DNA of 64,000 nucleotides from Cranoglanis bouderius (taxonomy: Eukaryota > Chordata > Actinopteri > Siluriformes > Cranoglanididae). The position numbers were made by a program, and so were the translations under genes. The stretch covers positions 1,481,516 to 1,545,515 of the forward strand of contig CM042568.1 in assembly GCA_023630585.1 (NCBI GenBank), in the 5' to 3' direction. Below are positions 38,078-49,300 of this stretch, piece by piece. How positions within the stretch are numbered: the first letter of the stretch is position 1; the number at the start of each line of letters is the position of its first letter. A model generated the notes under the pieces. It made no database searches, was not told where the DNA came from, and saw nothing but the letters and a program-made list of their open reading frames with translations.

Positions 38078-40566
38078 ATCACAGTGCTGCTGAGTTCTGG
38101 GCTCTGATTGGTCAGAAGGTGTTGATTAATTGTCTAGAACAGCAGCTCTGACAGTAGCACAGCTGCAAATCACAGGTTTATATCAACGCGCTCGTTCTAA
38201 TACGTTATCGTTTCCATAGTAACAGCTCATTCACAGGGACTCGTACAGCGGACGCTCCACATACAAATAAAAAAAAAACAAAACACGTCTAATCGTTGAC
38301 ATGGTGAAGGAGTAAGGAGACGTTTATTTAACATTTACAGAAAGAGTCCCCAGAGTCAGCGCTTTGTAACAGCCAGAGGTTTTGCGGACGTTCTATTAAA
38401 TGTAACAATCAATGGATAAAAAGTACATGCTCCTTAATAGAAAAAAAAAAAAATAATGTAATCATTTCTGTGCTATAAGAGGAATAAATAAAAGACTCGG
38501 GGAGGTGCTGTTGTAGGGAAAATAAATTGTCCTGCAACTCACTGAGAGTCATGAAATAAATAAGTAAAAATGAATTGATTAAAAAAATAACAAAAATAAA
38601 AAACGTTACAGAGCAAAAACTGATTTGGAGGAGCGTGACATGGTGTTAGAGCTTAAAACATAATCTCTCCAGTGGAAAAAAAAAAATCATCATTTAAATT
38701 ATAATATCATTGAAATATTTACCAGTGATTTAATATGCTTATTAGTATTTATATTATATTATTACTGATTTTTTTATTAATGTTGGAATAAAACTCACCA
38801 TTTCTTCCCCCGTATGTAACGTTTGTCCCCGTTCCGTTTACCTTCACCAGGCGAGGTACGTCTTGTGTAACTTCACAAATATAAAACCCAGCATCGTTTA
38901 TATCAGTGTTTTTTATCTCTAATGTCGAACTGGTGTTGTTTTTGGTTTCTGTGAATTTGTCAGTTTGGTTAATTTCAACTGTGTGATTGTCATTAAACCA
39001 TTTCACTTTTACTCCGCTCTTGCTGATGTTCCAGCTGCAGGTGATCCGAACTTGTTCTCCTCCCCTCAGCCTGACTGTGGATGGACACTGACTCACGGAA
39101 AAAGAATCACTGGAACCTGGAAGAATGAATAAAAGATTAAAGATTTTTTTTTTTAAAATAACAGCAACACACAATAATAACGTTCAATGAATAAAAATAA
39201 AAAGAATATTTACTCAAACACAAAATTACTAAAGGTAAAGGAAAGATAGTTGCGCTCAAATGAGATAAATATGTCCTCAGGCGCGTGAAGTAAGAACATT
39301 TTCTGAATCCAAGGCAGAGGCTATCTGCACGCTGGATGAAACCAAGGCCACTGAGGTCTATTAAAATATATGATTATTATTTGAACCTTTCGCAGTGAAG
39401 AAAGTGCAAAGATCAGCGATTTGAAACAGAGCGGTGAGCAGAGGTTTCAGCCCATAGCTTTCTCCGTGGTGGTGCTCACCTAATAAACAACACTTCGTCC
39501 CTTTTTATAATTGAGACATAATTAAAGATTGAGACCAGCTGAGTTTATTCAAGGAGGAACTCCTACGGTTATAGAGCTCGGGTTCCAGAGAATATCTTAT
39601 AGAAATACACCACAAAAAAAAAGAAAAAGAAAAAGCGAGTTACAGTTTCAATCATTGTATTTCTTTCCACTATGCAAGTTTAAAATTAGAAATATATATT
39701 TCTGATAGACCTCCGTGGTCGGGTTGTCATTCGGTGTGTGCGGACAACACGAAATTACTACACGTTCACTATATATTTAGATAGACGGGGAAGATTGACG
39801 TGGATATTTAACGCTAAAGAGGAAAACACATCGTGGTGGATACGTTTCTGGATACAAAACAAAATGAAATGGACAGAAAAATGCAAAGCATCCTGAGATA
39901 TTTATCTGCAACACCGTCACTCCAACCCAACGACCCTCAGAACGCTCCTGCTGCTGAAAGTAACCAGCTAGATACTTTCATTTGATTTATTTTTTAACGT
40001 GCAATGTTCAAGTTTCTTTCGAATCGTTTATTTGATAGTTTCTTTGTTTTGAATTCACTGACTTAGATCCGCTCGCACATTTCTAACACCCAAGGTTACT
40101 TTATAAAGTACGTAACACAGGGTGCTATAAAGCTTGCAAGCCCAAGTTTTAGCAGCTTAGGTAATGAGTTCCTGATGTTCTCCTGTTTGCATACTCTATC
40201 GGTTGAGAGTCTCACGCATCGTGTTCGAACTACTAACTTACATTTTCTACCTACACAACTGCGGGTCCGTGGTGTTAATACAGGAAGTTCACGTGTAACA
40301 GTTTGTACTGAAACCGCTACATGATTCAAACATACAAACTACATTGATAAAGAAGGTGCAGGTCGATATAGCAGTATAAATCGATCATGTTTTGTCCTGT
40401 AGGATCTAAATTCACACAATATATACACAGCAGATAGTTATATGTATAAGTCTGAACAGGTTTAACTAACAGGTCTGTGGTATGATGTGTTTGTTTTTTT
40501 GGACTCACCCCAGCAACAGAGGCAGGAAGCGAGAAGCCCACAGAGCGTAAAGTAGAGACGCTGCAT
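34532..40566 (-). CDS. Ig gene A: single V-set immunoglobulin membrane receptor
   Basis: Five exons joined by phase: 40566-40509, 39116-38799, 38011-37853, 37028-36928, 34648-34532; total 753 nt (250 aa plus stop). Residues 1-19 are a signal peptide (MQRLYFTLCGLLASCLCCW). Residues 21-125 form a V-type Ig domain with the cysteines of ITCSW and FYICEV, VKWF after the first, DAGFY before the second, a J-like GTGTNVTY, an extra Cys (SQC), and at least six N-glycosylation sequons. A Thr/Pro/Ser stalk (STIRPTTAPEITSEQP) precedes a membrane helix at about 147-169 (TPLVASLSSGAVILTICVCL). The tail is acidic, then YMVPVYESYFDLQRS; I see no canonical ITIM or ITAM. This looks like a leukocyte-type cell-surface receptor; ligand and family name unknown. 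Tandem paralogs B and C lie upstream. Confidence 0.8.
35375..35710 (-). repeat. tRNA-derived SINE-like repeat in a gene A intron
   Basis: On the minus strand it runs from TTAGGCATGTTAGGCACGTT through a B-box-like GGGTTCGATTCCCC, GTTTGCATGTTCTCCCCGTG and CAATGGGTTGGCACCCAGTC to CCATCCATCCAT... tail sequence. Same family as 53-305 and 41006-41355. Confidence 0.75.
35690..35845 (+). pseudogene. Tc1-like transposase fragment
   Basis: About 150 bp with AAGCAAGGTGGTGGCAGCAT, CACGATAGAGGGAATCATGG and ACGATAACGACCCAAAGCAC, nearly the same as the 32.4-kb fragment. It abuts the SINE and lies in a gene A intron. Confidence 0.65.
36127..36545 (-). pseudogene. Second type of Tc1-like transposase remnant
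   Basis: The minus strand encodes PNLFQHDNAPVLRASSMKT and, shifted, LTNALVAEGTKIPTATPQNL and VEILPRRVELIITAN: the C-terminal part of a Tc1-family transposase. The edge GTTTGTGCACCCCTGACCAT (about 36137) resembles its terminal repeat. Inactive; lies in the last intron of gene A. Confidence 0.7.
36928..37028 (-). CDS. Ig gene A, acidic cytoplasmic exon
   Basis: 101-bp exon (acceptor catgttgtag, donor ACACAATGG|gtaaga) encoding ERTVIREGPPSEGDEPENSE and DGGSSGTSRGSTQW without stops. It turns phase 1 into phase 0, as the last exon requires. Confidence 0.72.
37853..38011 (-). CDS. Ig gene A, stalk and transmembrane exon
   Basis: 159-bp exon, phase 1-1, acceptor tgatcacag|GCAGTGG and donor CAATCAG|gtacat. 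Encodes the stalk, the hydrophobic segment LVASLSSGAVILTICVCLSA and the stop-transfer WRIKQGCR. Confidence 0.85.
38085..38525 (+). repeat. MITE copy 3 in the gene A intron
   Basis: TCTGATTGGTCAGAAGGTGT, CTGACAGTAGCACAGCTGCA, ACGTTATCGTTTCCATAGTA, GGGACTCGTACAGCGGACGC and CAGCGCTTTGTAACAGCC. An (ATT)n tract precedes it at 38040-38076. Confidence 0.65.
38799..39116 (-). CDS. Ig gene A, V-set domain exon
   Basis: 318-bp exon, phase 1 at both ends, acceptor ttcttccag|GTTCC and donor AATG|gtgag. It encodes the complete V domain and is nearly identical to 49502-49819. Confidence 0.92.
40509..40566 (-). CDS. Ig gene A, signal-peptide exon
   Basis: 58-bp coding exon from ATG to GG|gtgagtcc, reading MQRLYFTLCGLLASCLCCW. 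The flanking GTGATGG-CTTTCA is shared with the signal exons of genes B and C. Confidence 0.85.
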
Positions 40567-40619
40567 CTCTGAAAGTCCATCACACACTGAACACTGCGCT
40601 ACTGTTTCACCTCAGGCCA

Positions 40620-40620
<1 letters not shown>

Positions 40621-40690
<70 letters not shown>

Positions 40691-40789
40691 TACGCTACTC
40701 GTTTAAACTTTTTTCTTTTCACACCCTTTCACATCAAAGTGAAACACGAAGCTGTTGTTTTCCTCTGTCACAGACTGAACTGCTGAACT

Positions 40790-40837
<48 letters not shown>

Positions 40838-40850
40838 ACACACACACAGA
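40621..40850. repeat. Two (CA)n tracts upstream of Ig gene A
   Basis: 40621-40687 and about 40793-40850, the second with an interruption. They lie just 5' of the gene A signal exon. Confidence 0.95.
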
Positions 40851-41005
40851 TCGATGAAAAATATTTTTATTATTATTATTATTATTACTACACAATGCAG
40901 TTTAATACAGTACAACTTCGAATTTGCCTAAATTCCCCCAAACGTACCCTAAGTTAGCTTAAAGATGCTTTAAGAATGAATGAAAACAGAGTTTGATGCA
41001 CACCC

Positions 41006-41355
41006 GGGGTGGCACGGTCGCTTACTGTTTGGCACACGTTTACCCCGCACTGCCGAGGCCGGGGGGTTCAAATCACACCTCTGCCCTGTGTGTGCGGGGT
41101 TCGCATGTTCTCCCCATGCGTCGGGGATTTCCTCCGGGTACTCCGGTTTCCTCCCCCAGTCCAAAAACATGCATCGTAGGCTGACTGGCATCTATAAATT
41201 GTACACAGTGTTTGTGTGTGATTGGGCCCTGAAATGGGCTGGCAATGATCCCCCACCCTGAGTCCCCTGAGATAGGCTCCATGCTCCCCGTGACCCTGTG
41301 TAGGATAGGAAGCTGTACAGAAGATGGATGGATGGATGGATGGATGGATGGATGG
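41006..41355 (+). repeat. tRNA-derived SINE-like repeat with (GGAT)n tail
   Basis: GGGGTGGCACGGTCGC head, GGGGTTCAAATCACACC box, CATGTTCTCCCCATGCGTCG, CCGGTTTCCTCCCCCAGTCC, GAGATAGGCTCCATGCTCCC, and a (GATG)n tail at 41318-41358. Confidence 0.8.
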
Positions 41356-41490
41356 ATGTACACCTGACTGTTAAAAACGACATTACAGCTTTAACAGTAA
41401 GTGATTAAGCGATACTAAGAACAATTAAAGAGATTTGGGATCTGTACAGGACTCAGATGTTTTCTGAGTATATTAAATGTGTAATAAAAC

Positions 41491-41492
<2 letters not shown>

Positions 41493-41560
<68 letters not shown>
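41493..41560. repeat. (GT)n microsatellite
   Basis: Uninterrupted dinucleotide run between genes A and B. Confidence 0.97.
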
Positions 41561-42189
41561 GGTGTTACAGTAAAATACTGAGTGACATTTAGTTCCTGTT
41601 CACGCTTACCTCACAACAGCTCTAAACACTTAATAGGGCAGAAAATATGCTGCAAAAATCTTTTCATCTGGTCTTTAAATGTGAACGCAAATTTATTACC
41701 TGCCCTTCAGACGTACTGATTTACACACAGTCTCTGTTCCCGAACCGAATTTCAGGCAGCAGGTCCAAAATGAGTCTATTAACCCTGACTCCGCCCACTA
41801 TTTTACACTTTTGGGTAGAAACTCCGCAAATGACTTGTGTTATTTTAGTCTTGTGAACGCTGATACACTGTGATCTGCTGATCGTGAGCTCCTAGGCTAA
41901 TCATCATTTTTCCCCCCCGCCTTTTATGCTAGCAGGTGCTGGAAAACTCCCGACCGCACAGTAATGCCAAATATCTTTAAACTTTGTAATTTTGGAACTT
42001 TGCAATTACGTCAAAGATGCATTCGGATGTTAGCGCATTCACAGGGTTGAAACTTCTATCACTTTCTTAATGAAAATCTTTTTATTTTTTTTAATCATGA
42101 GATGTATTAATCCAGATGAATTTCCCTACCTCAGCACTCTCCTTGAAGTTTATGTTCCCTCCCGCAACCTGTGGGACGTGTATGGTAGC

Positions 42190-42300
42190 ACTACTTGTAT
42201 TGTTCTCTGCTTGATATATCGCTTTGCTTGTATTTCCTCATTTATTAGTCGCTTTGGATAAAGACTTCTGCTAAATGAATAAATGAATACATGAATAAAT
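42190..42300 (+). repeat. L2-type LINE 3' tail
   Basis: TAGTCGCTTTGGATAAAGAC, TTCTGCTAAATGAATAAATG and further AATA repeats: the common fish LINE terminus, with no coding part left. Confidence 0.6.
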
Positions 42301-42421
42301 GTAAATTTGGGAATGTCTGATTAAAGAATCACGAGCATTTACATTCACCTGCTGAATTATAAACTATTCAACACATTCATTCAAGTCTCTCTCATGCAAG
42401 TCTCTTTCTTTTCCCGTTTGT

Positions 42422-43377
42422 TCATTCACCAATTTCACTTTCTCTTTCTTGTCCCAAATGTCCATCCCCCTCTTCCATCTCTCTTTCTTTTCCTGTTAAT
42501 TCATTCACCATCTCCACTTCTCTTTCTTGTCCCAAATGTCCATCCCTCTCTTCCACTTCTTTTCTTTGTCCTGATTGTCCATCCCTCTCTTCCACTTCTT
42601 TTCTTTGTCCCGATTGTCCGTCCCTCTCTTCCACTTCTTTTCTTTGTCCCGATTGTCCGTCCCTCTCTTCCACTTCTTTTCTTTGTCCTGATTGTCCATC
42701 CCTCTCTTCCACTTCTTTTCTTTGTCCCGATTGTCCGTCCCTCTCTTCCACTTCTTTTCTTTGTCCCGATTGTCCGTCCCTCTCTTCCACTTCTTTTCTT
42801 TGTCCCGATTGTCCGTCCCTCTCTTCCACTTCTTTTCTTTGTCCCGATTGTTCACCCCCCTCTTCCATCTCTCTTTCTTTTCCTGTTAATTCATTCACTA
42901 CCTCCACTTTTCGTTCTTGTCCCGATTGTCCGTCCCTCTCTCCCACTTCTTTTCTTTGTCCTGATTGTCCATCCCTCTCTCCCACTTCTTTTCTTTGTCC
43001 CAATTGTCCATCCCTCTCTCCCACTTCTTTTCTTTGTCCCGACTGTTCACCCCCCTCTTCCATCTCTCTTTTTTTTCCTGTTAATTCATTCACCATCTCC
43101 ACTTCTCTTTCTTGTCCCGATTGTTCTTTCTTGTCCCGATTGTTCTTATCCCTCTCTTCCACTTCTCTTCCTTGTCCCATTTGCTCACCCATCTCTTCCA
43201 CTTCTCTTCCTTGTCCCATTCGTTCATTCACCATCTCCACGTTTTGTTCTTGACCTGATTGTTCATCCATCTCCTTGGGCCCAGATTTTTCATCTCTCTC
43301 TTCCATTTCTTGTTCTTGTCCCACTTGTTCATTCTCCTCCTCTATGACTAAAGCTTGATCTTCTTCCATCTGTATTC
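42422..43377 (-). CDS. Ig gene B, candidate terminal exon: coding minisatellite
   Basis: After tgtgtttgttag|GAATACAG the frame is open for 318 codons to a stop at 42422-42424. It begins GIQMEEDQALVIEEENEQVG and continues as Glu/Lys/Arg/Gln/Gly-rich repeats. Eleven copies of GQRKEV(E/G)ERDG occur in arrays of eight (about 42541-42852) and three (about 42925-43041), separated by longer repeats containing NELTGKEREMEEG. Predicted to be highly charged and helical. Caution: a 39-bp repeat unit keeps a frame open automatically, and the opposite strand is open too, so openness alone is not proof. Confidence 0.5.
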
Positions 43378-46300
43378 CTAACAAACACATACACAGCATG
43401 TAGAAGCCGTAAGGTTACGTATATGAAATTAACGGATAGTGTATTAATCTTTGCATTATATAATTTGTTTCAGTGTCTGTTTCAATACTTGTTTTTGTAT
43501 TCTGTGTTCCCCCGGGGGTGAAGGATAGGTATTGCACCGGCCTTTACTACTTCCTGTGGGCAGCCATTTTAAACAGGGGGGTGAGGTGGATATGGTGTGG
43601 GAAAGGATCTACATGTGGGAGCACCTGGGAATGTTCTATATCTCTTTTTTGTAGCTTTGCGATTTCTTTCGATAAAATTAGCGAGTAGCGTCAAATACTC
43701 TGTCCCACACGGAAGCCACTACACAGCAGTTTATTAGGTATTTTTTCTCATGAACTGTCACATACCTCACATCTACATTCAGAATATTCTTGTCCCTCAT
43801 TACCACCAGTGCCGTATGCTACATTTGGCCACAACATTATCAGGATGTCACTGTTTCCATATTGACCTTGGCAGCTGGAAGTAGGCTAAACGAGAGGCAA
43901 AAAAACAAAGCCTTCCAAAAGAGGTCTGGACCTCGGTCTCCTCATAGCTAGTTACAGCCATAATTACCACTTGGAAACATTTAAAGAAATGTCTTTAACA
44001 GTTGAAACACATACTTGATTCACTTTATTAATGATGTCATCTTTTTTATGTATAATTCGGATACGCCGATACCTTTATGTGGTTAATTAGTTTAGCCACG
44101 TAGATTGTTCTAGCTAGCTACATTTCTCTGAAAGAAAGCTTTAATGTACCTGAGATACTAACACTTAGCAAAGTAATCAGCTAACAGCCTTGGATACTGA
44201 CAGATTTTTGTTAGTTAGGCCTAAACTGGTCATTAAAATTCTCATGAATGGTTTTTGATTTATATCGGTTTCTTGTCAGGATTTTTATATCCTTTTGTGG
44301 TACCTACTCACCTGCCCTTGGCCGTTTGTACGTTTTTTCATCTCTGCTAAGAAAGCACACGGCCAGCAGTAACGTGACGAAGGGCACACATCGGATTGCA
44401 AAAATGATTGGTCCATCTTTTTCAGCAGCAGCTGATATAAAAAGAGAGATTTACACTGGTTTTTATTTAAACAGTTCAATACAGTTATCAGATTTTATGC
44501 AATATATTGTATATATTAGTCGTTAAATTAAATTATTTTCCCACACAGCTACACATTCGAAGTTTGGATTTAGGTTAAATAATGTATTCTTGAATAATAA
44601 GGATCAGCTTTTGTATAATCAGTCTTTGAATAAGTGAATAAATGTTATTATATATATATGATATACCCGAGCTCCTCGAGATAAATGTTATTTTTCTCAA
44701 AAATTAGAATAATTCACAAACTTACGTTCTGTACCGGGGCTCGGGCGAGAGTCTGGTCTGTCACGATCTGGTTACAACAATAAAAATATCATATTATTAC
44801 AAATATCTGGCATTGCAGCTTTATAAATACAGCCTGTAGTGGTCTACAGGCCGGGGGGTAGAAGGTGGTGGTCACAGCAACATATATATAGTAATATATA
44901 CTAATAATATAATATATTATTAAATAGTAATACACTAACATTAACAGTAATCTAGCCACAGGAGGTCACGAGCCAGTGTACTTTTTGTGCCGGTCCCAAG
45001 CCCGGATAAATAGAGAGGGTTGTGTCAGGAAGGGCATCCGACGTAAAACTTTTGAAAAAAAATTCAATATGCGAATCACTAACATGACTTCCATACCGGA
45101 TCGGTCGGGGCCCGGGTTAACAACGACCGCCATCGGTGCCGTTGATCTACAGGGCACTGGTGGAAATTGGGCTACTGTTGGTCGAAGAAGGAGAGGAGGA
45201 AGGCGTGTTAGAGGAGGAAGGCGTGTCCGTAGGCAGAGAGAGAAGAGGAAAGGCAGGAGTTTAGGACTGAAAGTAGGGACTTTGAATGTTGGTACGATGA
45301 CAGGTAAAGGCAGAGAGCTGGTAGATATGATGCAGAGGAGGAAAGTCGACATTCTGTGTGTCCAGGAGACCAGGTGGAAAGGGAGCAAGGCTAGAAGCAT
45401 TGGAGCAGTGTTTAAACTGTTTTATCATGGTGTGGACAGGAAGAGAAATGGAGTAGGAGTGATCCTGAAGGAGGAGTTTGTGAAGAATGTTCTGGAGGTA
45501 AAGAGCGTGTCAGATAGGTTGATGAGTCTGAAGCTGGAAATTGAAGGTGTGATGTTGAATGTTGTTAGTGCTTACGCTCCACAAGTAGGTTGTGAGCAAG
45601 AGGAGAAAGACAGATTCTGGAGCGAGCTTGAGGAAGTGATGCAGAGTGTTCCCAGAGGTGAGAGAGTGGTGATAGGGGCAGACTTTAATGGACATGTTGG
45701 TGAAGGGAATAGTGGGGATGAGGAAGTGATGGGCAGGTTTGGTCTTCAGGTAAGGAACCCAGAAGGACAGAGGTTGGTAGACTTTGCTAAAAGTATGGAG
45801 ATGGCTGTGGTGAACACGTACTTTCAGAAGAGGCAGGAACACAGGGTGACATATAAGAGTGGTGGCAGGAGCACACAGGTGGACTATATCTTATGTAGAC
45901 ACTGTAATCTGATGGAGATTAGCGATTGCAAAGTAGCGGTAGGAGAGAGTGTAGCTAGACAGCATAGGATGGTGGTGTGTAAGATGACCCTGGTGGTGAG
46001 GAAGATGAAGAGAGCAAAGGCAGAGCAGAAGACAAAGTGGTGTAGAGTTTTTAACTAGGTTGTTCAACGAGGTCTTAGAGAGTGAGAGGATGCCTGAGGA
46101 ATGGAAGAGAAGTGTTTTGGTGCCGATTTTTAAGAACAAGGGAGATGTGAAGAGTTGTGGAAACTACAGAGGTATTAAGCTGATGAGCCATACAATGAAG
46201 TTGTGGGAAAGAGTAGTGGAAGCAAGGCTAAGGGGAGAAGTGAGCATTTGTGAGCAGCAGTATGGTTTCATGCCAAGAAAGAGCACTACAGATGCAATAT

Positions 46301-49300
46301 TTGCTTTGATAATGTTGATGGAGAAGTACAGAGAGGGTCAGAAAGAGCTCCATTGTGTCTTTGTAGATTTAGAGAAAGCGTATGACAGGGTGCCAAGAGA
46401 GGAGCTGTGGTATTGTATGAGGAGGTCTGGAGTGGCAGAGAAGTATGTTAGAGTGGTGCAGGATATGTATGAGAGCAGTAGGACAATGGTAAGGTGTGCG
46501 GTAGGTGTGACAGAGGAGTTCACGGTGAAGGTGGGACTGCATCAAGGATCGGCTCTGAGCCCCTTCTTGTTTGCGGTGGTGATGGACAGGCTGACAGATG
46601 AGGTCAGACAGGAATCTCCATGGACTATGATGTTTGCGGATGACATTGTGATCTGTAGTGAGAGCAGGGAGCAGGTGGAGGAAAGTCTAGAGAGGTGGAG
46701 GTTTGCTCTGGAGAGAAGAGGAATGAAGGTTAGTCGCAGCAAGACAGAATACATGTGTGTGAATGAGAGGGATCCAAGTGGAACAGTGAGGTTACAGGGA
46801 GAAGAGATAAAGAAGGTGCAGGATTTTAAGTACTTAGGGTCAACAGTCCAGAGCAACGGGGAGTGTGGAAAAGAGGTGAAGAAGCGTGTGCAGGCAGGTT
46901 GGAATGGGTGGAGAAAAGTGTCAGGTCTGTTGTGTGATAAAAGAGTACCAGCAAGAATGAAAGGAAAGGTGTACAGGACAGTAGTGAGACCAGCGATGTT
47001 GTATGGTTTGGAGACAGTTGCACTGAGGAAAAGACAGGAGGAAGAGTTAGAGGTAGCAGAGCTGAAGATGTTGAGGTTCTCTTTGGGAGTGACGAGGATG
47101 GATAGGATCAGGAATGAGTACATCAGAGGGACAGCACATGTGAGATGTTTTGGAGACAAAGTTAGAGAGGCCAGGTTGAGATGGTTTGGACATGTTCAGA
47201 GGAGGGAGAGTGAATATATCGGTAAAAGGATGCTGAGGTTAGAGCTGCCAGGCAGGAGGCTGAGAGGAAGACCAAAGAGGAGGTTTATGGATGTAGTGAA
47301 GGAGGAGATGAAGATAGTCGGTCTGAGAGAAGAGGATGCAGGGGATAGGGCTAGATGGAGGTAGATGATTCGCTGTGGCGACCCCTGAAGGGAACAGCCG
47401 AAAGGAAAAGAAGACACTAACATTAACAGTACTATTACTAATACTAATATACCAGCAAAAATATATGATTTGTTATCATGTAATTCACTTTTATATTACA
47501 CATTCATATGTAAGTCATTAAAATATGATACATTTATATATACTGATCAGCCATAACATTAAAACCACCGACAGGTGACGTGAATAACATTGATTATCTC
47601 GTTACAGTGGCACCTGTCAAGGGGGGGGGGATATATTAGGCAGCAAGTGAACAGTCAAATGGGTAAGCGTAAGGATCTGAGCGACTATGACAAGGGCCAA
47701 ATTGTGATGGCTAGATGACTGGGTCAGAGCATCTCCAAAACAGCAGGTCTTGTGGGTGTTCCTGGTATGCAGTGGTTAGTACCTACCAAAAGTGCTCCAA
47801 GGAAGGACAACCGGTGAACTGGCGACAGGGTCATGGGCTCCCAAGGCTCATTAATGTGCGTCGGGAACGAAGGCTAGCCCGTCTGGTCCGATCCCACAGA
47901 AGAGCTACTGTAGCCCAAACTGCTGAAGAAGTTAATAGTGGCTATGATAGAAAAGATTCAGAACACACAGGGCATCACAGCTTGCTGCGTATGGAGCTGC
48001 ATAGCTGTAGACCGGTCAGAGAGCCCATGCTGACCCCTGTACACCTCCGAAAGCTCCTACAGTGGGCACGTGAGCATCATGTCTGTTGGATTTTAGCTCC
48101 ATCAGACCACGGAGCAAAAATTAAGAAGGTGGCCTGGTCTGATGAATCACATTTTCTTTTACATCGTGTGGACGGCCGGGTGCGTGTGTGTGTGTCGCTT
48201 ACCTGGGGAAGAGATGGCACCAGGATGCACTATGGGAAGAAGGCAAGCTGGCCGAGGAAATGTGATGCTCTGGGCAATGTTCTGCTGGGAAACCTTGGGT
48301 CCTGGCATTCATGTGGATGTTACTTTGACAGGTACCACCTACCTAAACATTGTTGCAGACCGAGTACACCCCTTCATGGTAACGGTGTTCCCTAAAGGCA
48401 GTGGCCTCTTTCAGCAGGATTATGCTCCCTGACACACTGCAAATACTGTTCAGGAACGGTTTGAGGAACATGACAAAGAGTTCGAGGTGTTGACTCGGCC
48501 TCCAAATCCCCCAGATCTCAATCCGATCGAGCGTCTGTGGGATGTGCTGGACGAACAAGTCCGATCCATGGAGGCCCCACCTCACAACATACAGGACTTA
48601 AAGGATCTGCTGCTAACGTCTTGGTGCCAGATACCACAGCACACCTTCAGAGGTCTCGTGGAGTCCATGCTTTGACGGGTCAGAGCTGTTTTGGTGGCAC
48701 AAGGAGGACCTACACAATATTATGCAGGTGGTTTTAATGTTATGGCTGATCGGAGTACGTGTTTATATATTTCACTTACGCTTTATATGGGGTGAGGTAG
48801 TAGAAACTACTCGCACTGTAGTAGGCTCTGGTTAAAACAGTTAAAGATCATATTACACTTAACATTTCATTTTACTCTTATACCAACACATAGTAAAACT
48901 GCAACTGCAGACAATACTGCTAACACTATATTGTGCATCTATAGATACTACTATATTATACGGCTATATGGCTATTGCTTTACTAACGGAAAAATACATA
49001 ATATAAACATATATAACAGTAGCACCATGAGTCTGATCAGAGTTAAAAGAATAATTGCCAGTCATTTTTGCATTAGTGCACCAGCACTCCCGTTTGGCCT
49101 GTGTGTGTTACTGCTGTTTAAATGCAGTATCTTTAACTCTCAAAAAAATCAAATTGCGTTTAAGTAAAGGTAAAAGTCATTTTACAAAAACAAGTTTATC
49201 ACGAGACCTCACAGAGGTGTAAGGTACTTTTAATTTTTACTTTTTCATTTTATTTTGGTATTACATACTTATTTTAAAATGATGGTGTGTCCCTAGAGTC

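Larger units (their letters stand above)
44950..47413 (+). mobile_element. RTE-type LINE with perfect 18-bp target-site duplication
   Basis: Flanked by ACACTAACATTAACAGTA at 44932-44949 and 47414-47431. It starts near TGTGCCGGTCCCAAGCCCGG and ends GAACAGCCGAAAGGAAAAGA AGA (spaced here), the same tail as the 28.0-29.0 kb copy. It encodes an endonuclease and a reverse transcriptase, and inserted in a gene B intron in antisense orientation. Confidence 0.93.

Noticed and set aside
42541..43041. CRISPR-like array
   Set aside because: Units are directly adjacent with no unique spacers, and the genome is vertebrate.
42394..43347. Plus-strand 317-codon frame rich in HPSLPLLFFVP
   Set aside because: It is the complement of the 39-bp minisatellite; it has no splice or start context and its residue pattern is dictated by the repeat.
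43775..43855. Alternative cytoplasmic exon for gene B (AYGTGGNEGQEYSECRCE)
   Set aside because: The acceptor has a poor pyrimidine tract, and its phase would push the next exon into an early stop; kept only as a remote possibility.
46542..47159. Minus-strand frame of 205 codons opposite the RTE reverse transcriptase (and its twin at 28258-28875)
   Set aside because: It is the antisense shadow of the RT gene; the same shadow appears opposite both copies because the copies are nearly identical.
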